64,000 bases of DNA from G963667675 sp964291545 (GTDB lineage: Bacteria; Chloroflexota; Dehalococcoidia; Lucifugimonadales; UBA3495). The first letter of the stretch is position 1. Each line of letters starts with the position of its first letter. A model generated the notes under the pieces. The model searched no databases. It was not told where the DNA came from and worked only from the letters and a program-made list of their open reading frames with translations. Below, one piece after another: positions 18,853-28,362 of the stretch. Both the position numbers and the translations under genes were made by a program. The stretch is taken from assembly GCA_964291545.2 (NCBI GenBank), contig OZ219861.1:620001-684000 (forward strand), read 5' to 3'.

Positions 18853-21800
18853 CACAGGAGAACAAAGACGGAGGAAGGTCGCCGCTGAGCGAATTTCAGC
18901 GAGCGACTGCTGAATACGCATTCAGGCGCCTATATCGCGACTCCGATTCGACCCGACGTTTTCTCGTGGCCGATGAGACGGGACTGGGCAAGACGCACGT
19001 TGCCAGGGAAGTCATCGCCCAAACCATCGAACACCTCCAGCACGCCGACCATGTGAACCGCATCGACATCGTGTACGTGTGCTCCAACGCGGATATCGCC
19101 GCTCAGAACATCCGCAAGCTCAATATCACTGGTTCGGAGAGCCCGAGCTTCGCCACTCGGCTGAGCCTGCTGATCACAATGCCTGAGATGCTGAAACCCA
19201 CTGCTCAAGGAGGGGGTAAGCCGACTACCTTTGTGGCCTTTACGCCGGGTACGTCCTTCCAGTTGGGACATCAAATGGGGAGAAAAGAGGAGCGGGCGGT
19301 GCTCCACGTGCTGTTGCGCGATCACTTGGGGCTGCGGGGTGGGCGAGCCACAGCCGCGCTGCGAATCTTCCAGGGAGGCGTCAGCACATGGCAGAAATTC
19401 CGCGACTGGGATGTGGCTGGCGTTGATGGACAACCTCTCGATCCCGAAATCCGTCAGACATTTCTCAAGGAATTCGACCAATGCCAGGAACACGCGTCTC
19501 TGGTTTCGCTGATCGACGAGGTAGAGGGACGTAGGTCATTGAGCGATAGCCAGCAGGGTGCGGCGCGCACCATTGTCGGTGAACTGCGCAGGATGCTTTC
19601 ACGATCAGCGTTGCAAGCACTCGACCCTGATCTCGTGATCCTTGATGAGTTTCAGCGCTTCCGGGACCTGCTCGACGCCAAAACCGGCGGCGACGCCGCT
19701 GAACTGGCGGACGATCTCTTCAATCATCCCGACGCCCATGTTTTGCTGCTTTCAGCTACTCCGTACAAGCCGTTCACGTACGCGGAGGAAGCCGGACCCA
19801 ACAGCGGGCACTACGCGGACTTCTTGAAGACGCTGGATTTCCTCGCCGCCTCAGATGCGGCTGTGGACTTGGTACGCACTGATCTTGACGAACTGCGGCA
19901 GGCGGCGCTTTCAGGCGAGCTGACTGTCGATGTCCGGGATCGTGTGCAATCCCGACTGAGGAAATGGATCGCCCGTACGGAACGGCCATCCGGCAACGAC
20001 CGCTCAATAACTGTCCACGGGAACTCGGACCAACTCCGAGTGAGAGCCGAGGATTTCAAAGGTTTCGTCGCACTGCGGAGTGTTGCAGACGCCGTGCGGG
20101 CTCCGCTTACGGTCGAGTATTGGAAGTCATCTCCCTACTTCCTCAATTTCCTTAGAGGCTATCGAGTCGGTGAGCAATTGCGTGAAGACATGAAGGATCC
20201 CCATCGCCGGACTGAGTTGATGCCTCTTTTCGATGGAGCACAGCGGATCTCCAGGCTCGACGTTGAGCAGTTCCAACCGCTTGAATGGGGAAATGCCCGT
20301 ATGCGCGCCCTGGCCGCCGAGACTCTGGATCAGGGGTGGTGGAGGTTGCTGTGGATGCCACCGTCCCTTCCCTACCACGCCCTAGCCGGCCCATACGCGT
20401 CTATCGACCCAACCACCATCACCAAGAGTCTCATCTTCTCGAGTTGGGTGGCGGCACCGTCGGCCATCGCCTCGCTCTTGAGCTACGAGGTTGAACGACA
20501 AATCTTCACGCAAGCCAGGCACACTGTGAATACGGCTGCTGACCGAGCGTCGATCTCAAGCCGCCTCGACTACCGTATGACTAACAACCGCCCTTCCTCT
20601 ATGTCCGCGCTGGCGCTGTTCTGGCCACAACCGAGGCTGGCCTCACAAACTGATCCGTTGGACGCTGCTCGCGAACACCGCGACGACCAGGGCCTCCCGA
20701 GTGTGCGCCGTCTACTCAAGTGGGCCCAGGAACGGGTGGAGAACCTGGTCGGCCCAAACGGGGACACCAGGTCCACCACCAGCGCGCCGTGGTACTGGTT
20801 CGCGTCCGTATACAGCGATCGGAACAGCGATCTCGCGTCCGAACTTACCAGCGCGCCCAGGAGCGCCGTGGTCGATGCGTTGGCGGGCATCTCGGAAGAT
20901 CACCAAGCGGACGAAGTACGCCGTGCGTTGGACGCCCACGTCGGCCAGATGCTCAGCACCTTGGGCGACTGGCGGCCGGACACTGAACGCCCAGCAGACC
21001 TTCAGGAGACCATCGCCCTTCTGGCACTAGGCGCTCCTGGCAATATCGCGTGGAGGGCATTGAACCGATTGAAGCAGGCGGATGATCAGGCCACCGAGAT
21101 TGGCAGGTGGCGGGCCGCTGCCATCCTGGCATCAGGGTTGCGCAGTTTGTTTGCCCGGCCGGAGGCGGTGCTGCTACTGGACGGCATCTACGGTGGGGCG
21201 GGCCGAGATGCGGAGGGCGCTGGCGCATACTGGCGGAAAGTCGCCCAGTATTGCATTGACGGCGGGCTCCAAGCTGTTCTCGACGAGTACATTCACCATC
21301 TTGCCGGAGACTCAGGGGCCAACCCGACGACTGATGAGGGGCTAATCTCTCTTGCGCTAACCGCGCGACGCGCCCTCGCTCTGAGGGAGTCGGTGTACCG
21401 AGCCACCGATATCGATCACTTCGACGACCGGGGCATCGCGTTTCCCAGTCGGTACGCCTTGCGGTTCGGCAGCACCCAGCGCAGCCACGAGGAAGCCAGG
21501 CTTCCCGAGGTCAGGGCCGCGTTCAACTCGCCGTTTTGGCCGTTCGTTCTCGCGACGACTTCCATCGGCCAGGAAGGGGTTGATTTTCATTGGTGGTGCC
21601 ACTCCATCGTGCATTGGAACCTTCCCGGCAACCCCGTCGATTTCGAGCAGCGTGAGGGCAGAGTGGACCGCTACAAGGGACACGCGATCCGCAAGAACGT
21701 GGCAGCCGCACACCGGTCGGCAGCATTGGTTCCCGCCGTCACAGACCCCTGGGCTGCCGTTTTTGGAGCTGCAGCGGCGGAAGATGACCGGGCGTTGGAC

Positions 21801-22073
21801 GGCCTCTCGCCCTTCTGGATTTACCCGGGTAATGCCCGGATACAACGGAGAATCATGACGCTCCCGCTGAGCCGCGATCAAGACCGGTGGAATCAGTTGC
21901 AGGATTCGCTGGCGCTCTACCGGCTGGCATTCGGTCAGCCCAGGCAGGAGGATATGTTAGCTGCACTACAACGTCGCGGTATCGTCAGTCGCCCCGAGGA
22001 GGTTGATGCTCTCCGCATTGACCTTCGGCCGCCCTTGGCAGCCAGCGTCAAGGTTACAAGAATTGAAACTTAG
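18849..22073 (+). CDS. Superfamily 2 helicase of Azaca-like trio
   Basis: The ATG at 18849 overlaps the preceding stop and gives 1,074 residues; an upstream in-frame GTG at 18801 would lie inside the previous gene. Helicase motifs are clear: FLVADETGLGKTHVAREV (Walker A), VILDEFQRF (a DEFQ variant of DEAD), LLLSATPYKPF (motif III), and QEGVDFHWW followed by NPVDFEQREGRVDRYKGHAIR (motifs V and VI). The roughly 700 residues between the two helicase lobes form a large insertion. In this gene set the helicase presumably moves on invader nucleic acid and guides the PLD nuclease. The operon ends here with a hairpin downstream at 22221-22243. Confidence 0.8.
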   Translation: MTQENKDGGRSPLSEFQRATAEYAFRRLYRDSDSTRRFLVADETGLGKTHVAREVIAQTIEHLQHADHVNRIDIVYVCSNADIAAQNIRKLNITGSESPSFATRLSLLITMPEMLKPTAQGGGKPTTFVAFTPGTSFQLGHQMGRKEERAVLHVLLRDHLGLRGGRATAALRIFQGGVSTWQKFRDWDVAGVDGQPLDPEIRQTFLKEFDQCQEHASLVSLIDEVEGRRSLSDSQQGAARTIVGELRRMLSRSALQALDPDLVILDEFQRFRDLLDAKTGGDAAELADDLFNHPDAHVLLLSATPYKPFTYAEEAGPNSGHYADFLKTLDFLAASDAAVDLVRTDLDELRQAALSGELTVDVRDRVQSRLRKWIARTERPSGNDRSITVHGNSDQLRVRAEDFKGFVALRSVADAVRAPLTVEYWKSSPYFLNFLRGYRVGEQLREDMKDPHRRTELMPLFDGAQRISRLDVEQFQPLEWGNARMRALAAETLDQGWWRLLWMPPSLPYHALAGPYASIDPTTITKSLIFSSWVAAPSAIASLLSYEVERQIFTQARHTVNTAADRASISSRLDYRMTNNRPSSMSALALFWPQPRLASQTDPLDAAREHRDDQGLPSVRRLLKWAQERVENLVGPNGDTRSTTSAPWYWFASVYSDRNSDLASELTSAPRSAVVDALAGISEDHQADEVRRALDAHVGQMLSTLGDWRPDTERPADLQETIALLALGAPGNIAWRALNRLKQADDQATEIGRWRAAAILASGLRSLFARPEAVLLLDGIYGGAGRDAEGAGAYWRKVAQYCIDGGLQAVLDEYIHHLAGDSGANPTTDEGLISLALTARRALALRESVYRATDIDHFDDRGIAFPSRYALRFGSTQRSHEEARLPEVRAAFNSPFWPFVLATTSIGQEGVDFHWWCHSIVHWNLPGNPVDFEQREGRVDRYKGHAIRKNVAAAHRSAALVPAVTDPWAAVFGAAAAEDDRALDGLSPFWIYPGNARIQRRIMTLPLSRDQDRWNQLQDSLALYRLAFGQPRQEDMLAALQRRGIVSRPEEVDALRIDLRPPLAASVKVTRIET

Positions 22074-22220
22074 CGGAATTACACTACCAAAGTGAATTGC
22101 AAACCGGAAGTAAGGTTGCACTCTTTGGAATCGACTTTTCCCCAAGTGAGTACCCTGGTGGCGTTCGGCCTGGGGCTGGCTTTAACCAGCGGGCATCCAC
22201 TGGCGGCCGACAGATGTGAA

Positions 22221-22243
22221 GGCCTCGCTGGGGTGGCGAGGCC
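22221..22243 (+). terminator. Candidate transcription terminator hairpin
   Basis: GGCCTCGC and GCGAGGCC form a perfect 8-bp stem around a 7-base TGGGGTG loop, followed by TCTATTGT. The T-tract is weak, so termination may be inefficient. It lies 150 bases after the helicase, between convergent genes. Confidence 0.5.
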
Positions 22244-22338
22244 TCTATTGTAGACTCCATTCGACACCGGGTTGACCCGCCGCTCATCCCTTCACAGGGT
22301 ACTCTCCCGGGATTGTCGAAAGGCTGGTTACAATACCA

Positions 22339-22411
22339 ACGGTTCCGTTTGCTTTAGGGCATGGCCAGTCTAGGGCCAGGCACAGCAAAAGCTGAAGGTA
22401 AACGGAACCGT
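22339..22411. repeat. Inverted repeat with 12-bp perfect arms
   Basis: ACGGTTCCGTTT (22339-22350) and its exact complement (22400-22411) face each other across 49 bases that contain further short GGCC pairings. The element sits between convergent operons and could be a bidirectional terminator or a small transposon-derived palindrome. Confidence 0.5.
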
Positions 22412-22511
22412 CATGATGGCTAACGCTCCGCACGCTGGACATCAATGCAGATCAAGGGCCTCAGTTGGGGCACTTAACACCCTTATCCTTTTGGGCATAG
22501 CCCTTACACTC

Positions 22512-25500
22512 CTATGGAGCCCAAGACTCGGAGAGAACCTCCGCCTGCTCAAGAACTGTCTGTGTTGCCTTCTCTTGTTTGTCTGGCGGGTATCCGTGCT
22601 TGCGCAGGATGCGGCGGACCAGCCGGCGTAGGTTGGCGCGGACGTTCTCTCTCATCGTCCAGTCGATCGTCACGGTGTTGCGAACTGTCTCGACGAGTTG
22701 GCGGGCAATGTCGCGGAGGGTTTCGTCTCCGAGCACCTTCACGGCGCTGTCATTGGTTTCCAGCGCATCGTAGAAGGCCAATTCGTCTTCAGTCAGCCCA
22801 AGCCTCTCGCCCCTGGCGTTGGCCTCCCGCATTTCCCTGGCAAGCTCGATCAGCTTTTCGATTACCTGCGCCGCCTCTATGGCCCGGTTCTGGTAGCGGC
22901 GCAGCGTCTCTTCTAGCATCTCTGCAAAGGAGCGGGCCTGCACCACGTTCTTGCGCCGCCGGGCGGATACCTCTCCCCTCAGCAGCTTCTGCAGAAGCTC
23001 GACCGCTAGATTACGGTGCGGCATCCCGCGCACTTCCGCCAGGAACTCGTCGGAGAGTACCGAGATGTCCGGCTTGTCCAGACCTGCGGCGGCGAAGATG
23101 TCCAACACACCTTCGGATGCGACAGCGCGGGAGATAATCTGCCGCACGGCCAGGTCCAACTCCTCTTCGGGCCTGGCCTCTGCATCTGGCCGCTTCAACA
23201 GCGCTGCCCGAACCGTTTGGAAGAACCCCACGTCATCGCGGATGCGCATGGTCTTAGGGTGGGGCACGGCCAGGGCGAACGCCTGCGACAACTCTCGCAC
23301 GGCGGTCAGGCAGCGTTCCTTGCCGTCTTTCTGGGCCAGCACGTGCTCCTGGGCAGGCAGCAGCAGGTTCAACCGCTCTTGAGCGTTGCCCGTCGGCCAC
23401 TTGGACCAGTCAAACCCGTGGAACAGCCCGCAGCACACCTCGTGCTTCTCCAACATCACCGCCACCGCTTCTTCTTGGTCTAAGGCGGTGCTGCCGGTGC
23501 CCCCGCTCTCAGTGTATGTGGCAAGGGCCTTCTTCAGGTCCTGCGCCAGACCCAGGTAGTCCACCACCAGACCGCCCGGCTTGTCCTTGAACACCCGGTT
23601 CACGCGGGCTATGGCCTGCATCAGCCCGTGGCCGCGCATCGGTTTGTCCATGTACATGGTGTGCAGGCTTGGAGCATCGAAGCCCGTCAACCACATGTCC
23701 CGCACCAGTACAACTTTGAAAGGGTCGTCAGGATTTCGGAAACGTTGGGCCAACGCCTCCCGCCGGGCCTTATTCCTGATGTGCGGCTGCCAGTCCAACG
23801 GATCGGATGCCGAACCGGTCATCACAACTTTGATGTTCCCCTTGCCGTCATCATCGTCGTGCCAGTCAGGGCGCAGGCGCACCAACTCTTTGTACAATCC
23901 GATGCAAATGCGGCGGCTCATGCACACGATCATCGCCTTCCCTTCTAACGCCTCCAGCCGCTGCTCGAAGTGAGACACGATGTCCTCGGCTATCTGTTTA
24001 ATCCGTTTCTCCGAGCCGACCACCGCCTCCAGTTGGGCCCACTTCGTTTTCAGCTTCTCCTTGCGGTCAATTTCTTCGCCCTCGGTGGCCTCCTCGAAGT
24101 CGGGGTCGATGTTAGGCTTTTCGTCGTTGTCCAGGACCAGCTTGGCCAGGCGGCTCTCATAGAAGATGCGCACTGTAGCCTTGTCGTAGACGGAACGCTG
24201 AATGTCGTAGATGCTGATGTAGTCTCCGAAAACGGCGCGGGTATTGGCGTCCTGAAGCTCGATGGGCGTACCCGTGAAGCCGACGAAGGAGGCGTTGGGC
24301 AGCCCGTCCCTCATGTGCCGGGCGTACCCGTCGATGAAGTCGTACTGGCTGCGGTGGGCCTCGTCGGCGATAACCACGATGTTGCGCCTGTCCGATAGTG
24401 TGGGGTGGGTGTCGCCCCTCTCTTCCGGGAAGAATTTCTGGATGGTGGTGAAGACCACTCCCCCGACGTTCACCGACAGCTTGCTCCTGAGGTCGGCGCG
24501 ACTCTCTGCCTGGGTTGGTGGCTGGCGCAGCAGGTCCTGGCATCGCGAGAAGGTCCCGAAAAGCTGGTCGTCCAGGTCGTTGCGGTCGGTGAGCACCACG
24601 ATGGTCGGGTTTTCCATGGCGGGCTCCCGGATGACGGCCCCTGAATAGAAGGCCATGGTCAGGCTCTTGCCCGAACCCTGGGTGTGCCATACCACACCGA
24701 TCCGGTGGTCGCCTGGGTCGCCTCCGGGCTTGCGTCCAGCTTCATAGCGGCCGGGTTCTTCAAAAGTCCTGCCTCCCTCGCGTTGTAGCTTGGCCGCCCG
24801 CAGGGTTTCGTCCACCGCGACCCGGACCGCGTGGTACTGGTGGTAGCCGGCCATCTTCTTGACCAGTGCGCCGCTGCCGTCGTCCTCGAACACGATAAAG
24901 TCGAGGACCAGTTCCAGGAAGCGGTGCGGGTCGAAAACGCCCTGCAACATCACCTGGAGTTCGGTCATGTTAGAGTCCGCCAGCGTCTCGCCGGTTATGG
25001 TGCGCCAGGGTTTGAACCACTCCTTGCCCGAGGTTAAGGCGCCGATACGGGCATAGGTCCCATCCGAGACCACCAACGCCTCGTTCATGGAAAACAGGGT
25101 GGGCAACTCTGCTTTGTAGGTTTGAAGCTGCTGCCATGCCGACCAGATGGTAGCGTCTTCATCGGCGGCGTTCTTCAGCTCTATAACGCACAGAGGCAGC
25201 CCGTTGACGAAGAGTACGACATCCGGGCGCCGGTTGTTTTGGTTCTCGGTAACGGAGAACTGGTTGACCGCCAGCCAGTCGTCATTGGCCGGTTTGTCGA
25301 AGTCTATGACCCGCACTTGCGCGCCGCGGATGCGTCCCTCGCCGTCCGGGTACTCCACGGTGACACCGTTGACGAGCATGCGGTGGAAGGAACGGTTGCG
25401 GGCTTCGAGAGTCGGTCCCTCCGGCCGCGTTAGGTTCCGGTAGGCGTCGTCCAGCGCATCTTCAGGGAGGCTTGGATTCAGCCCTGCCAGAGCATCTCGC

Positions 25501-25652
25501 AGGCGGCGCTCCAAGACCACTTGGTCGTAGTCGTCCCGCTCGGCACCTAGGGTATCCGGTGCAATGTCCGGTCCATGAGCTATGCCCCAGCCGAGGTCTG
25601 CCAGCCACTCGAGGGCTACCCTCTCTACGTCGGCCTCGCTGATGGTGGTCAT
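22512..25652 (-). CDS. hsdR: Type I restriction enzyme, R subunit
   Basis: Starting at the ATG at 25652, which overlaps the upstream stop (ATGA), the protein has 1,046 residues, the normal HsdR length. A longer frame to 25799 would run into the upstream gene. The N-terminal nuclease reads RRPDVVLFVNGLPLCVIELK (Asp...Glu-x-Lys). The translocase follows: GVVWHTQGSGKSLTM (Walker A), VVIADEAHRSQYDF (DEAH), VGFTGTPIE, and a helicase C domain with DMWLTGFDAPSLHTMYMDK and QAIARVNRV. HsdR with HsdM and HsdS cuts unmodified DNA after ATP-driven translocation. It is the last gene of the leftward operon and is separated from hsdS by five unrelated defence-type genes. Confidence 0.92.
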   Translation of the reverse strand: MTTISEADVERVALEWLADLGWGIAHGPDIAPDTLGAERDDYDQVVLERRLRDALAGLNPSLPEDALDDAYRNLTRPEGPTLEARNRSFHRMLVNGVTVEYPDGEGRIRGAQVRVIDFDKPANDDWLAVNQFSVTENQNNRRPDVVLFVNGLPLCVIELKNAADEDATIWSAWQQLQTYKAELPTLFSMNEALVVSDGTYARIGALTSGKEWFKPWRTITGETLADSNMTELQVMLQGVFDPHRFLELVLDFIVFEDDGSGALVKKMAGYHQYHAVRVAVDETLRAAKLQREGGRTFEEPGRYEAGRKPGGDPGDHRIGVVWHTQGSGKSLTMAFYSGAVIREPAMENPTIVVLTDRNDLDDQLFGTFSRCQDLLRQPPTQAESRADLRSKLSVNVGGVVFTTIQKFFPEERGDTHPTLSDRRNIVVIADEAHRSQYDFIDGYARHMRDGLPNASFVGFTGTPIELQDANTRAVFGDYISIYDIQRSVYDKATVRIFYESRLAKLVLDNDEKPNIDPDFEEATEGEEIDRKEKLKTKWAQLEAVVGSEKRIKQIAEDIVSHFEQRLEALEGKAMIVCMSRRICIGLYKELVRLRPDWHDDDDGKGNIKVVMTGSASDPLDWQPHIRNKARREALAQRFRNPDDPFKVVLVRDMWLTGFDAPSLHTMYMDKPMRGHGLMQAIARVNRVFKDKPGGLVVDYLGLAQDLKKALATYTESGGTGSTALDQEEAVAVMLEKHEVCCGLFHGFDWSKWPTGNAQERLNLLLPAQEHVLAQKDGKERCLTAVRELSQAFALAVPHPKTMRIRDDVGFFQTVRAALLKRPDAEARPEEELDLAVRQIISRAVASEGVLDIFAAAGLDKPDISVLSDEFLAEVRGMPHRNLAVELLQKLLRGEVSARRRKNVVQARSFAEMLEETLRRYQNRAIEAAQVIEKLIELAREMREANARGERLGLTEDELAFYDALETNDSAVKVLGDETLRDIARQLVETVRNTVTIDWTMRENVRANLRRLVRRILRKHGYPPDKQEKATQTVLEQAEVLSESWAP

Positions 25653-26161
25653 TTCGTCCAGTCCACGACGCCAGTGATAGCCAGGACAATCATGATTGCC
25701 AAAACCACGTGCAGCGCCCCAAACAATATGGGTATCCACCGCTCGATTTTCGTCACAGCCCGATAGGCCTTGCCCTGCCCCTCCTCCGCCAACTTCCACT
25801 CGTGCTTGTACATGGCCGCCGGCAGATGCTGCTCCATCTTGTGAATCAGCTTGAACTTGATGCAGTTCAGGTCTGCATGGGACTTGATGATCCTATGCCA
25901 GACCGCAGACACAAGAATCCCAACTACTGGAATAAGCAGCGTCCAGTAGCCCTGGCCGAAATTTGCCGACTGAAGGCCATACAGCCCAATGAGAGCGGCG
26001 TTAAGGGTCAACAGATATTGATTTGATGTGACCCGACGGGCGCTAACGTTCTCGGCAGACTGCACGTATACCTTGTACTGCTCCAGCAGATCTGCCTTAA
26101 ACGACCCTCCGTAGGACTCTTCGGTCCGTGGAATCAACGATTCGCCCACTTGATCATCCAT
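25649..26161 (-). CDS. Small membrane protein paired with TIR protein (RipA-like)
   Basis: The ATG at 26161, two bases after the TIR gene's stop, gives 170 residues. The protein has LEQYKVYVQSAENVSARR and TSNQYLLTLNAALIGL, then WTLLIPVVGILVSAVW, a cytosolic stretch with HKMEQHLPAAMYKHEW, and a terminal helix near PILFGALHVVLAIMIVLAI: about three membrane segments. The pattern resembles small membrane proteins named RipA-like and the SLATT group, which are thought to act as membrane-damaging effectors. It overlaps hsdR by 4 bases. Next to a TIR protein it is the natural candidate effector. No nucleotide-sensing domain is visible, so how it would be triggered is unclear. Confidence 0.6.
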   Translation of the reverse strand: MDDQVGESLIPRTEESYGGSFKADLLEQYKVYVQSAENVSARRVTSNQYLLTLNAALIGLYGLQSANFGQGYWTLLIPVVGILVSAVWHRIIKSHADLNCIKFKLIHKMEQHLPAAMYKHEWKLAEEGQGKAYRAVTKIERWIPILFGALHVVLAIMIVLAITGVVDWTK

Positions 26162-26163
26162 GC

Positions 26164-26553
26164 CTACCTCGGATTGGCGATTAGTTCTTTCAGCGTGGGC
26201 CATGTCCAGGGTTGCATCTCATCGTCGCTGAGCACATTTTTGGGTTTGGTGCAGGTCTTTTTTCGGCGCCCCTTCAGCAGAAAGTATGGCTTTTTCTCCT
26301 CCTGGGTGATACTGACCTCCCCAGCCACTCCCACCGCATCATGCGTGTGCTCTCCGCAGATAACAATAACCAGGTCGCATTCGCGTATCCGAGACCTTAC
26401 CTCGTCTCGCCATTTTTCATCGATGCGCCCGCGTACCGACTTATCTTTTATGCTGAATGGCGAATCTGGCCTTCTGGCCTGGGCGACCAGATTGCCACGG
26501 AGGTCGTTATCGTGGTCATAGTCAAAGCTGATAAACACGCTTTTGGTAGTCAT
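26164..26553 (-). CDS. TIR-like protein (MTH538/ThsB class) in RM operon
   Basis: This 129-residue protein has the TIR-like fold signature: SVFISFDYDHDNDLRGNL at the start, DEKWRDEVRSRIRECDLVIVI in the middle, and GEHTHDAVGVAGEV, where Glu79 takes the place of the catalytic Glu. It is the MTH538/DUF1863 type to which Thoeris ThsB belongs; ThsB proteins make cyclic ADP-ribose isomers from NAD after phage infection. Its ATG overlaps the stop of the upstream gene (ATGA at 26550-26553), and a membrane protein begins two bases after its stop. A small-molecule signal acting on that membrane protein is an inference; the gene could equally sense and act alone. Confidence 0.75.
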   Translation of the reverse strand: MTTKSVFISFDYDHDNDLRGNLVAQARRPDSPFSIKDKSVRGRIDEKWRDEVRSRIRECDLVIVICGEHTHDAVGVAGEVSITQEEKKPYFLLKGRRKKTCTKPKNVLSDDEMQPWTWPTLKELIANPR

Positions 26554-27272
26554 GAGGGCCTTCCAAATATCAAGTTGCCGGCGGTTCCGGTGAGTTGATC
26601 TACGACGAAGTGCACCGCCGTCAAGCAGGAAGTCAGAACAGGTAACACCGGAGATCTGCAGATCCCTTCCCGCTCTATAGCCGAACCATATCCTGGGCTA
26701 TTTCTCTCCAATTCTTTGTCCATGAAGCAAATATCAACTGTGGTAGCCGGGGATTCTTGGGTCAAGTCAGTGGACGAGTTGGTGGCTACTAGATTGAGGT
26801 GCCGGTGCTTGTCGATGTTGCATATCGAATTGAGCATCAAGAGCGGTGCGCCCACTCCACCATTGCTGAAAGGTTGGAAGTCTCGGATGAGGCGCTGGCT
26901 GTCCTCGTCAACCCCTCTCAGTTTGTGCTTGGTCTGCTCCTGATAGTTGCCCTCACATTTTGTGACAGGAAAGGCGTTCCTAGAATCCGGTTCTTCATCG
27001 TTAGCCCGAACTAGTTGCCAAATCACATGGTCGAGGGCAGAACGGAGATTGTACGTGATTTCGCCAATCCTGATTGAATAGTGAATCGGCACGGGCTCGT
27101 GGTCACCAAGAACATATTGATACGAAAGCGAATGCTCAAACTTCATCCGTTGCCTCTGAAATCCGCAAAACGTCGAAATTTCGATCTCGAGGCTTTGAAG
27201 TCCCTCACGGCCTCGGGCAATCTTGGCGTAGGCCCCCGCTAGGTCCAACGCCGTATCTCGTTGTTCAGTCAT
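26550..27272 (-). CDS. HEPN-like protein of unknown function
   Basis: The 240-residue protein carries GEITYNLRSALDHVIWQLVRAN, then RNAFPVTK and LNSICNIDKHRHLNLVAT. This block pattern is common in bacterial proteins of the HEPN-like helical type, where the conserved Asn-Leu-Arg...Asp-His region packs in a four-helix bundle. No RxxxxH nuclease motif is evident. It overlaps by 4 bases both the Abi_C gene before it and the TIR gene after it, so all three should be made together. A role as partner or regulator in the defence module is inferred from position only. Confidence 0.5.
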   Translation of the reverse strand: MTEQRDTALDLAGAYAKIARGREGLQSLEIEISTFCGFQRQRMKFEHSLSYQYVLGDHEPVPIHYSIRIGEITYNLRSALDHVIWQLVRANDEEPDSRNAFPVTKCEGNYQEQTKHKLRGVDEDSQRLIRDFQPFSNGGVGAPLLMLNSICNIDKHRHLNLVATNSSTDLTQESPATTVDICFMDKELERNSPGYGSAIEREGICRSPVLPVLTSCLTAVHFVVDQLTGTAGNLIFGRPS

Positions 27273-28132
27273 GACCTTAAGTCGCGAGGGGCCGGTTGTG
27301 AGCCGCTATCAGTGAAAGGGCGCTCCAGATGTGTTTCCATTAGGAATGTCCCCAAGGTCGCGGCCGCTCCGACGGCTAGTCTGGCGTGCCTCGGTTGTAC
27401 ACCGGTGAGTCGACCGCCTCGGCCATGTCCGGTGCCATAGAGATTACGAAGTTCGGCAACTCCTTGCGAGATTTGGTTTAGGTTGCTAAGAATTCTACGG
27501 ATCACTTCCGCACCCTTGGCACGTTCTGGGATGTCGTCGGGTAGGATTGACAGTTCTTTGGCGACCGCACGGACTAGTTGCGGGAGATCCTGTCCGCCTG
27601 AAGGAATCCCCCTTTCTTCCAGTATCGTCTTACAGATTGTCTCAACCATTTCTTTCGCTGTTCCCACAACCAACGACGGGTCGTCCTCGGCAGCTCCCGA
27701 AAGCCGGTCAAGCTCCGCTTGAAGCCCGGGCAAATCTAAGGATGCGGCGACCGCCCTAATGGCTTCGACCGGGGCCTGTTGTTTGCTTGGAATCCGCACA
27801 AACGATTCGCCGTCAAAAGAATACCCGTCTCTAGTCATGAGTCTGAGAAGGTCTTCCTTCGCAGTCCCGTCAATGTCATCTCGACCTACCTGCAACACTA
27901 TCTCACCATAGGCCGATAACAGCTTCTTTATGTCCGTAGGCGAAGAGAAGTCGATGTTGGCGTAATATCGCTCGACTAAACTGCGCCTTGCTCCAGTAAC
28001 TGGTGGGTCGTGGTCTTCCTTGCAAACCAACCCCGCTCCTTCAAAAAACATCTCGATCTCTCTAAGGACAAATCCAACGAGAGCCTCTCTGAACCGATTT
28101 CGGGTTGCCTTGCTTATAAGGTCCACTACCAA
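27269..28132 (-). CDS. Abortive infection family protein (Abi_C)
   Basis: The 287-residue protein ends in the Abi_C signature: ISQGVAELRNLYGTGHGRGG, then QPRHARLAVGAAATLGTFLMET. The conserved RN...GTGH and RHARL residues are those of the HEPN-type C-terminal domain found in many abortive infection proteins, which are predicted RNases or RNA-binding factors. The N-terminal region (residues 1-130) is not recognised. The start is a TTG at 28132 or the GTG two codons later, with TTAGGA upstream. Its stop overlaps the next gene by 4 bases. A gap of 230 bases separates it from the preceding coiled-coil gene, so a separate promoter is possible. Confidence 0.75.
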   Translation of the reverse strand: MVVDLISKATRNRFREALVGFVLREIEMFFEGAGLVCKEDHDPPVTGARRSLVERYYANIDFSSPTDIKKLLSAYGEIVLQVGRDDIDGTAKEDLLRLMTRDGYSFDGESFVRIPSKQQAPVEAIRAVAASLDLPGLQAELDRLSGAAEDDPSLVVGTAKEMVETICKTILEERGIPSGGQDLPQLVRAVAKELSILPDDIPERAKGAEVIRRILSNLNQISQGVAELRNLYGTGHGRGGRLTGVQPRHARLAVGAAATLGTFLMETHLERPFTDSGSQPAPRDLRS

Positions 28133-28362
28133 GTCCTAACTTAGGTTTACCGAACGATCACCCCAACGAGCCTGCGACGACCTGCGGTCACAGGGATTCT
28201 AGGCCATTTCTCCGGTCCCCAGTGTCAGTACAGGTTTACCTCAACGCCGGGAACGTCGGTAGGCGATGTACGGCCAGAGGGCCAGGCCCAAGCCAAGGCC
28301 GCACCACTAGTCAAGGGCACCTTACTCAACCTCGGCTTGACTGGTGGTGGCCATAGAAGCAA

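Noticed and set aside
25653..25799. N-terminal extension of hsdR
   Set aside because: It overlaps the membrane protein gene; the ATGA junction and family length support 25652.
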